Below are positions 57,519 to 64,000 of a stretch of 64,000 bases of DNA, piece by piece. Source of the stretch: Companilactobacillus nodensis DSM 19682 = JCM 14932 = NBRC 107160 (GTDB lineage Bacteria > Bacillota > Bacilli > Lactobacillales > Lactobacillaceae); contig NZ_BAMN01000005.1 in NCBI RefSeq assembly GCF_000615905.1, forward strand, positions 62,001 through 126,000. The letters are read 5' to 3'. Positions within the stretch are counted from its first letter, which is position 1. Each line of letters opens with the position of its first letter. The notes under the pieces are model-generated. The model did not search any database, was not told the DNA's origin, and saw only the letters and a list, made by a program, of their open reading frames with translations. The position numbers were made by a program, and so were the translations under genes.

Positions 57519-58340
57519 ATGAAACAATTTATCATTAATCCAGATCAAAAAATTAATTTTTACAAATCTTCAAGTAATCGAAAAAATCAGACAATAATAT
57601 ACATTCACGGCGGAGGATTATTATACGGTAATTTGGAAGATTTACCGAACGAATACATAGGTTTATTCTTAAAATCTGGATATGATTTTTTAACAATTGA
57701 TTACTTATTAGCACCTGAATCTAAGTTAACAGAAATCAGAAAAAGTGTATACGATGCATTTACTTGGTTTAAAAATAATTATTCATCTAAATTAAGACTC
57801 GAAAGCAATGAATACATTTTGTTTGGAAGATCTGCAGGAGCATACTTATGCTATCAACTTATGGCTCAACTCATAATGGAAAAATCAAAGTTACCAAATA
57901 GAATGCTCGACTTCTATGGATTCATTGATTTAAATTCATCTAAACTAAAAAAACTAAGCGACTATTACAAACAATATCCGGTTCCATCAGACGACGTTAT
58001 TAATTCGATGATTATGAAAAAAAGGATATACGAGGGAGACATACACACTAGGTTCTTATTATATGTTGCAAGTAGACAAAAGGGACTATGGCAAAAATAT
58101 TTAATTAATTCTGTCAACGATCAAATAAAACTATGTCTTGAACAAGTTCCACCAACGTATATTGTTCACTGTACTGAAGATTTTGATGTTCCCTTCTCAA
58201 TTTCGTTGAATAAAAAATTCAAATTTAAAAATTCAAATTTAATTTCAATTAACAAAAAAATGCATGATTTTGATCGAGAAGTAACTGAAGAAAGTCTAAC
58301 TGTTTACAATAATATGATTAATTGGCTACAAGAGAAATAA
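57519..58340 (+). CDS. alpha/beta hydrolase (HGGG esterase family)
   Basis: Soluble hydrolase of 273 residues. Oxyanion motif IYIHGGGLLYGN (about residues 27-38), nucleophile elbow FGRSAGAYL (about 107-115, Ser in GRSAG), Asp in CTEDFDVPF and His in MHDFDREV. This is the hormone-sensitive-lipase/acetyl-esterase arrangement. AGGAG lies within the restored stop of the pucR-type gene, so the two are co-transcribed. Its role may be to de-esterify a substrate of the fdrA pathway; this is a guess from position. Confidence 0.85.
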   Translation: MKQFIINPDQKINFYKSSSNRKNQTIIYIHGGGLLYGNLEDLPNEYIGLFLKSGYDFLTIDYLLAPESKLTEIRKSVYDAFTWFKNNYSSKLRLESNEYILFGRSAGAYLCYQLMAQLIMEKSKLPNRMLDFYGFIDLNSSKLKKLSDYYKQYPVPSDDVINSMIMKKRIYEGDIHTRFLLYVASRQKGLWQKYLINSVNDQIKLCLEQVPPTYIVHCTEDFDVPFSISLNKKFKFKNSNLISINKKMHDFDREVTEESLTVYNNMINWLQEK

Positions 58341-58378
58341 AAGTGTGTCAAGGTAATTATCACCTTGGCACACTTTTT
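58341..58378. terminator. bidirectional terminator
   Basis: AAGTGTGTCAAGGT pairs with ACCTTGGCACACTT, followed by TTTT. Confidence 0.88.
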
Positions 58379-58388
58379 GTTAAATAAC

Positions 58389-60298
58389 TTATTCCATAAC
58401 TCTTATTGCATGATATGCTTCATGAACAGCATCCATTATTTTTCTTGGAGATACAGCATCACCAACGACAGTTAGATCCACCTTATCTTCTAGAATTTCT
58501 TCAAGAGAATCATTTGACTTATAACCAGCTGCAACAACTGCGGTATCACAAGGAAGTTTCTTTTCAACTCCATTATCATCAATAACTACGGAATCCTTAG
58601 TTATTGCCTTAACTTTAACACCGGTATCAAGTTTTACTTGAGCATCTTTCAAATGATCTCGTAATGACAAATCGTTGTTCTTCGAATGCGATCCAGTCTG
58701 TAAAATATCATCTAACATTTCAACAACCGTTACATTTTTTGCACGAGAACTTAGATCAAGGGCTGTTTCACATCCAACTAAACCACCACCAATTACAACA
58801 ACATCGTCACCTGGCTGTTTGCTTTGAACTAAATAATCCTCGGCCTGATTTGCATTATCAACTCCCTCAATCGGAGGAACCTTACTTGTAGCACCAGTGG
58901 CTAAAATAACCTTGTCAAAATTACCTGCAAGAACATTCTCAGAAGTAGCCGTCATGTTATAACGAACATTAACGTTTAAACGATTAATCTCACGTCTCAA
59001 GAATTTTACAAACTTCATGACATCCACCTTAAATGATGGATAACCAGCTACAAACATGTTTCCACCTAGCTGAGTGGTCTTTTCCCATAATTCGACTTCA
59101 AAGCCACGTCTTGCAGCTGTCAAAGCAGCTTCCATACCACCAGGTCCACCACCAATTACTAAAACACGCTTCTTACTCATTGCGGGAGTTAGCTGATAAT
59201 CTTTCTCAGCATAACACAGTGGATTTACTATACAGTAATAATGTTTACCGCTAAATCCTCCAAGAAGGCACTCATTGCAACCAATACATGGCGTGATTTG
59301 ATCAAAGTTTCCTGCTTTAACTTTATTAGCCAGTGTGGATCGGCCAGCATTTGATGTGCCAATGCAACATAATCAGCATCACCATCTTGAAGTACTTTTT
59401 CAGCATCCATAGGATCATTAAGCTTTCCTTGAGTAATGACCGGAATATTTACTGCAGCCTTAACCGCCTTTGCAGCAAATATTTGATGCATTGGTTTTTC
59501 ATAAACTGTCGTAATTGCTTTGTACCAAACTTCATAGCAGCCAACATCTACATGCAGGTCGGAAACTCCCGCTTTCTCAAAAATCTTGGCCATTTCAACA
59601 CCTTCATCAAGTTGACGACCACCCTTAATGCCATGGTAAGCGGTAAATTTCATTGATACTGGAAAATCAGCTCCACACTTCTCGTGAATTGCTGAAATGA
59701 TTTCAGTTGAAAAGCGAAGTCTATTTTCCAAACTCCCACCATATTCATCTTTTCTCTTATTCCAGAGTGAGGAATGGAATTGATCCAGTAAATAACCACC
59801 ATAACCATGTAATTCAACACCATCCGCACCGGCAGCTTGTGCTAGACTTGCTGAGTAAGCCATTCTCTCTGTCAAATAATGGATATCATCCACAGTTAAC
59901 ATACGACATTTCAAATTTGGAAACCAGAACGAACGAGCCTCATCACTAGCTGAATATGGAGGCGTATATGGATCTGCGTAAACCATACGTCCCAATCCAG
60001 GGGTTATTTGAACAAACACTTTAGTTCCATAATGATGGCATCGCTCAATCATAACGGCTAATTTTTCAACATTATGAAAGTCAGATAATTCATTCTCTGG
60101 GCGAGTTTCATACTTGGTACTGACAATATTAGCACCGGTAATAATTAATCCAACTCCACCTTTGGCACGTTCTTCAAAATAATTAATTGCATTGTCAGAA
60201 TAACTACCATCAGCAGTAGGTTTAGTTCCCATCGGTGCCATGATAATTCTGTTTTTTAATTTAACATTTCCAATTTTACCTCGTTTGAATAAATCCAA
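58389..60298 (-). pseudogene. Fe-S flavoenzyme of the 2,4-dienoyl-CoA reductase / enoate reductase family, frameshifted
   Basis: About 636 residues if repaired. N-terminal FMN TIM barrel of the old-yellow-enzyme type (LKNRIIMAPMGTKPTADG, GADGVELHGYGGYLLDQF, NKRKDEYGGSLENRLRF), then a cysteine cluster for a 4Fe-4S centre (PCIGCNECL, then YYCIVNPLC). FAD (VLVIGGGPGGMEAALTAA) and NAD(P)H (VVVIGGGLVGCETAL) domains follow. An A is missing at 59322-59324; LIKVKAGNFDQITPC is restored. Likely start is TTG 60298 (DLFKRGKIGN) with AAAGGGTG upstream. Reduces C=C bonds of an unknown substrate; divergent from a TetR gene. Confidence 0.85.
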
Positions 60299-60331
60299 AA
60301 TAATCACCCTTTCGCTAGTTATATAGTTCAC

Positions 60332-60378
60332 AATCTTTACTTAAGTAAAGATAACACCATTTTTATGAAAGCGCAACC
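60332..60378. promoter_or_regulatory. 20-bp palindrome (TetR operator) and cre-like site
   Basis: ATCTTTACTT/AAGTAAAGAT (60332-60351) is a perfect 20-bp palindrome between the divergent reductase and tetR genes, very probably the TetR operator. TGAAAGCGCAACCA (60365-60378) matches the cre consensus except for two bases. Confidence 0.7.
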
Positions 60379-60435
60379 ACCAGTGTGCAAATTAATATAT
60401 GATAAAATGTAGCTAATACCTCGGAGGTAAGGACT

Positions 60436-61038
60436 TTGGACACTAAAAAATTAATTTTAAAAAATGCCTACAAACTATTTCAAGAAAAGTCATATCAAGA
60501 AGTTAGTATTGATGACATTTGTAATGCTTGCAATTTAACAAAACCAGCTTTCTACTACCATTTCAAAGCAAAGTCTGATTTATTAATCCATTATTATGAT
60601 CATGTCGTTGAAAAAATGACACTAAAAATCTCCAATAAAAATGATGATTATTGGAAGCAATTTATTGATTTATTTATTCAATTGATAGAATCCAGTGTTG
60701 CCATAGGCACGGATTTAGTACGTCAATTATTTATAACCAATTTAAAAATTGACAAGGGTTCTTTTGATTTTAACAAACAATTTGCATCAATGTGTGTAAA
60801 TCTAATTTCCAAAGCACAATCCTCAAATCAAATAAGAAACAAACAAGATCCAAAAGAATTATTTATAGCATCATCTTTCCTATTTACAGGATATGAAGTA
60901 TTTTGGGCAATAAAGAACGATGATAAAAATACTATTCAAAATGTTATTGCATCAATTGAAGTTATTTTTGATATACAACCAGAATTAAAAAAATTTGATA
61001 AATGTATTTTTAATTCTATTGTATTCCCAATTAAATAA
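60436..61038 (+). CDS. TetR/AcrR family transcriptional regulator
   Basis: 200-residue regulator. The N-terminal helix-turn-helix is typical (LILKNAYKLFQEKSYQEVSIDDICNACNLTKPAFYYHFKAKSDLL, about residues 6-50). The C-terminal ligand domain is unlike its neighbours and not assignable. Start TTG 60436 with CGGAGG upstream. Divergent from the Fe-S reductase with a perfect palindrome between, so it most likely represses that gene until an unknown ligand binds. Confidence 0.9.
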   Translation: MDTKKLILKNAYKLFQEKSYQEVSIDDICNACNLTKPAFYYHFKAKSDLLIHYYDHVVEKMTLKISNKNDDYWKQFIDLFIQLIESSVAIGTDLVRQLFITNLKIDKGSFDFNKQFASMCVNLISKAQSSNQIRNKQDPKELFIASSFLFTGYEVFWAIKNDDKNTIQNVIASIEVIFDIQPELKKFDKCIFNSIVFPIK

Positions 61039-61079
61039 AAGCTAAGTATTTGTAATTTAAACAAATACTTAGCTTTTTA
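61037..61079. terminator. bidirectional terminator
   Basis: AAAAGCTAAGTATTTGT pairs perfectly with ACAAATACTTAGCTTTT. Confidence 0.9.
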
Positions 61080-61082
61080 ATT

Positions 61083-62237
61083 TTACAAACTCAAAATATA
61101 CCTGTGCAAAACAGCTACTGCCTTCCACAAAATACCTTCATCAATATCGAATCTACCATTATGCAGTGGATAAGTTTTTTCATTCTCAGATTCAGCTGTG
61201 AATACGAAGAAAACTCCCCTAGCATAATTGAAATAATCTGCGGCACTGTCACCAGACAAGTATTCACTTGAAACCAGTCTTGATTCATTACCAAATACTT
61301 CTTCTCCGGCACGTAAACCAATATCCACCAAACCCGCATCGCTAACAATTGGTGGTATCGGTGGATCTGTTATCTCAACTTCAATTTGAGCCTTGGTATC
61401 CTCCTGAATATCAGCAATTCCATCTAATAACAGTTTACGTAACTTTGCATAATCTGACACTTTGATTGCTCTAAGCGTTCCTTCGAGCAACGTTTCATCC
61501 GCAATAACATTTGAGGCACTACCACCATTAATCTTACCAATTCCTAATATAAAGGGTGAGTTGGACACATATTCACGTTTAATCTTATTCATCAAACTAA
61601 GAATCTGACCTACAACATCAATCGTATCAACGCCATCATCAGGCAAAGCCCAATGACTAGATACACCGGTTATTCTTATCTTTATAGCACCGATAGCAGC
61701 TGACGAAGCTCCTTTATTCAATTCCATCCCTAATGGGGCGTCATTAGCAAAATGCAGCATTGTAAAATAATCAACCTCAGGATCATTCATTACCCCACCG
61801 TCAATCATAATTTCAGTACCCTTACCATTTTCCTCAGCTGGTTGGAAAAATACTTTTACATTATTGTGCAACAATTCTCTGTTATCAACACACAGTTTAG
61901 CGGTAACCAAGACTGTTGCCATAATTGCATCATGACCACAAGCATGCATTACACCAGGGTTTTGAGATTTAAAGTCAAAGTCATTCTGTTCTTGAACCGC
62001 AATAGCATCCATCTCTGCACGCAAAGCAACCGTCTTACAGCTAGGATCATTAGCCCAAATCATCGCTACCAAACCATAATCACCAATTCTGGTGGTTTCT
62101 AGCCCCAAGTCATTCAAATAATCCTCAACAAATATCGAGGTTTCTTTTTCGTGCAAACTGAGTTCGGGATGGCTGTGCAATTGCCTTCTCAAACTAACTA
62201 TTTCATTTTGAAATGCTTGATAATTTATTTTTGACAA
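61083..62237 (-). CDS. M20 family amidohydrolase (HipO/AmaA-like)
   Basis: Zinc peptidase of about 384 residues that removes acyl groups from amino acids or similar amides. Metal-site motifs: LRRQLHSHPELSLHE, ALRAEMDAIAVQE, MHACGHDAIMAT and PAEENGKGTE; the dimerisation insert contains SSHWALPDDGVDTI. Most likely start is a TTG at 62237 (SKINYQAF) with TGGAG upstream; an in-frame TTG six codons earlier has no site. It lies 24 nt after the pentapeptide gene on the same strand. Confidence 0.88.
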   Translation of the reverse strand: MSKINYQAFQNEIVSLRRQLHSHPELSLHEKETSIFVEDYLNDLGLETTRIGDYGLVAMIWANDPSCKTVALRAEMDAIAVQEQNDFDFKSQNPGVMHACGHDAIMATVLVTAKLCVDNRELLHNNVKVFFQPAEENGKGTEIMIDGGVMNDPEVDYFTMLHFANDAPLGMELNKGASSAAIGAIKIRITGVSSHWALPDDGVDTIDVVGQILSLMNKIKREYVSNSPFILGIGKINGGSASNVIADETLLEGTLRAIKVSDYAKLRKLLLDGIADIQEDTKAQIEVEITDPPIPPIVSDAGLVDIGLRAGEEVFGNESRLVSSEYLSGDSAADYFNYARGVFFVFTAESENEKTYPLHNGRFDIDEGILWKAVAVLHRYILSL

Positions 62238-62261
62238 TATTTTTCTCCATTTCAAATGAAT

Positions 62262-62867
62262 TTATTCAACTTTGATGCCAAATAATCCAATCAATATTGC
62301 AGCTTGATACTGATTAACAACTAATCCACGTGCTAACTCAGGACTAATAGTAATCGTCTCAAACTCCGATTCTTTGAAGTCAAAACCTTTTAGTCTGGTC
62401 TCACTGAAGTTAGCCTCAGTTAAAATTGACCCCGCAAATGAAATATTCTTCTTAACCTTCAAAGCTTGAAAGAAGCTTCCATTCAAATCACAGTTAATAA
62501 AACCAATTTTTTCAAAGCGACTCTCAGTAAAATTAGCATATGGCATCTTACAATCACGAAAATCAGTATTCTTGAAATAAGTATTATTAAAATCAGCACC
62601 TGACAGTTGCATACTACTTATTTTGCAGTTATACCAATTGCTCTGGCTAAAATCACTACCAGCCAATTGGCTGTGATGCCATTCAACATTGCCAAAACTA
62701 ACACGACTGAAATCAGTCTGTTCAAAATCACAGTGGTCAAATGTTATATCGGTATAATTCATCGAATCACCGTATGATTTGAAATGGCAACCTTTATAAT
62801 AGTAGCCATCTTCAATTTCATTCATATTCAAGGTTTGATCAATTATCGTTTCGATTGGTTCATTCAT
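62262..62867 (-). CDS. pentapeptide-repeat protein
   Basis: 201-residue protein with a long run of A(D/N)LxX-type repeats (DFEQTDFSRVSFGNV, GADFNNTYFKNTDFRDCKMPYANF, EANFSETRLKGFDF), which fold into a right-handed beta-helix. Relatives include the Qnr and MfpA gyrase-protecting proteins and YjbI-like proteins of unknown role; the repeats alone do not show which. Good ribosome site (GGAGTG) before MNEPIETII. Co-directional with the M20 gene. Confidence 0.85.
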   Translation of the reverse strand: MNEPIETIIDQTLNMNEIEDGYYYKGCHFKSYGDSMNYTDITFDHCDFEQTDFSRVSFGNVEWHHSQLAGSDFSQSNWYNCKISSMQLSGADFNNTYFKNTDFRDCKMPYANFTESRFEKIGFINCDLNGSFFQALKVKKNISFAGSILTEANFSETRLKGFDFKESEFETITISPELARGLVVNQYQAAILIGLFGIKVE

Positions 62868-62926
62868 TTATGTTCACTCCAGTTGATATCAATATACTAT
62901 TAATATACAGGTCTGTGACAAAATAA

Positions 62927-62958
62927 AAAAGCTTACATCCAAACAGATGTAAGCTTTT
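62927..62958. terminator. terminator after the PTS gene
   Basis: AAAAGCTTACATC pairs with GATGTAAGCTTTT, 9 nt past the stop. Confidence 0.85.
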
Positions 62959-62966
62959 GATTTAAT

Positions 62967-64000
62967 CTATCCTTTATTAACGGCAGGTTCACGACTACCT
63001 AATCTTACCTTACCAACTTCATGAACGTTCTCTTCCAAATCTTGTTCCTTGAATCCGAACAAGTAGGTACATGTGAACGATACAACGATGGCGGCAGCTG
63101 ATGCAATCAAGTAACCTGTGAAGCTTCCATCAATTCCCTTAGGATTGATGAATGAGGCGAATCCGATAAGTGATCCAGCGAAGCCCCACATATCAACGTG
63201 CAATAAACCTGTCAATAATCCACCAACAGCACCACCAATGTTAGCTGTCCAGAAGATACGGCCATATTTCAAGTTAATACCATACATAGCGGGTTCGGTG
63301 ATTCCTGAGAATGCCGAAATCGTAGCAGCACCGGCAATTTGTTTCATACTTATATTCTTCTTAGTCTTGAAGAACACTGCCATAACTGCAGCACCTTGAG
63401 CAACCATGGTAGCAGAGACAATTGCATTCAAAGCACTGTGTCCAGTTGTAGCAATTTGATTGGCAACCACCGGAATAACTGCCCAGTGTAATCCGAAAAT
63501 AACCAAGCATTGATAAAATGCTCCAATGATCAATCCTGATAGAGCTGGACTAAACTTGAGCAACGCAACGATGCCCATTGCTAGATATGAACTCAATAAT
63601 GTAATAACTGGTCCAACGATAACTAGAATAACAGCACTGACTATGAATACCTCTACTAAAGGACTAACGATCATTCTAACTGTTGCTGGAATGTGCTTCT
63701 TCAACCACGGTTCAACGATCGATGCTAGCCAAGCTGCAGCAATCATTGGGAAAATCGAGTAAGTATAGTTAGCTACGTGAATCGGAATACCAAAGAAATC
63801 AGCGTTCATGTTCATTTGAACTGAACTCGTCTTCGAAGCTAATTGTACTAACGTCGGATACGCTAGAACTCCACCGATAACTCCGACGATTATCTGATTA
63901 GAACCAAGTCGCTTAGCAGCAGTGAATCCAACCAATATTGGAAGGAAGTAGAACACTGAATCTCCCATTGCGTTAACGATCATATAAGTTGAACTAGTAT
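62967..64000 (-). CDS. PTS beta-glucoside-type EIIC, 5' end beyond the window
   Basis: C-terminal about 344 residues of a glucose-superfamily PTS permease. The frame is open to the window edge (TSSTYMIVNAMGDSVFYFLPILVGFTAAKRLG), typical of BglP/BglF-like EIIBC. Sugar-site and helix motifs include VGVIGGVLAYP, GAFYQCLVIFGLHWAVIPV and FSGITEPAMYGINLK. It ends in a short acidic tail without an EIIA domain, so EIIA is separate. Brings in and phosphorylates a beta-glucoside or a similar disaccharide. Confidence 0.9.
   Translation of the reverse strand, partial: TSSTYMIVNAMGDSVFYFLPILVGFTAAKRLGSNQIIVGVIGGVLAYPTLVQLASKTSSVQMNMNADFFGIPIHVANYTYSIFPMIAAAWLASIVEPWLKKHIPATVRMIVSPLVEVFIVSAVILVIVGPVITLLSSYLAMGIVALLKFSPALSGLIIGAFYQCLVIFGLHWAVIPVVANQIATTGHSALNAIVSATMVAQGAAVMAVFFKTKKNISMKQIAGAATISAFSGITEPAMYGINLKYGRIFWTANIGGAVGGLLTGLLHVDMWGFAGSLIGFASFINPKGIDGSFTGYLIASAAAIVVSFTCTYLFGFKEQDLEENVHEVGKVRLGSREPAVNKG

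Noticed and set aside
1-64000. tRNA, rRNA or prophage structural genes
   Set aside because: No tRNA cloverleaf, rRNA segment, integrase, capsid or portal gene was recognised anywhere in the window.

Overview
The window is AT-rich, low-GC Gram-positive DNA from the Lactobacillaceae. The clues are a KxYKxGKxW-type signal peptide and SLAP (S-layer-type) anchor repeats, an ECF folate transporter subunit behind a THF riboswitch, cre sites and lactobacillus-style small operons. A genus such as Companilactobacillus is plausible but cannot be proven here. No tRNA or rRNA gene was recognised.

Layout. 0-3.9 kb: end of thrC, thrB, an MFS exporter with an HxlR regulator, and a PheB-type ACT protein. 3.9-20 kb (almost all minus strand), hutU to 22.2 kb: a 50-residue membrane protein, folC, folT with its THF riboswitch, a formate/nitrite channel, a YitT protein, and a complete histidine-utilisation cluster (hutH, permease, hutD, fhs, fchA, ftcD, a large AfsR/SARP-like regulator, hutI, divergent hutU). 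Together these genes would turn histidine into glutamate, 2 NH3 and formate. Fhs run in reverse would yield ATP and the neighbouring FNT channel could release the formate. 22.2-27.4 kb: two SLAP-anchored envelope proteins and a truncated Na+/H+ antiporter. 27.4-31.4 kb: an aldo/keto reductase with its LysR regulator, dus, and SDR-family genes or remnants. 31.4-37.8 kb: an accessory island holding a decayed two-gene helicase-nuclease plus Argonaute-like module that best fits the DdmDE plasmid-defence system, next to an IS3-type remnant. 37.9-49 kb: a CPA2 antiporter, RelBE, free-Met-sulfoxide reductase, an EamA exporter, a PBECR4-like nuclease, a probable structured RNA gene, a LysM protein, an SDR/MerR operon behind tandem structured repeats, flavodoxins, a gluconokinase-type kinase and a DUF915 hydrolase. 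49.2-58.3 kb: an oxamate-carbamoyltransferase-type catabolic cluster (an FdrA-DUF1116 fusion, DUF2877, two transporters, a PucR-type activator and an esterase). 58.4-64 kb: an Fe-S enoate reductase with divergent TetR, an M20 amidohydrolase, a pentapeptide-repeat protein and a beta-glucoside PTS EIIC running off the end.

A pervasive oddity is that at least 13 otherwise well-conserved genes carry a single 1-nt frameshift, most of them in a homopolymer run. This looks more like uncorrected long-read sequence than real gene death, so these loci should be read as probably intact in the organism. The DdmDE-like pair is different: each gene also has an in-frame stop codon, so that module may be truly inactivated.
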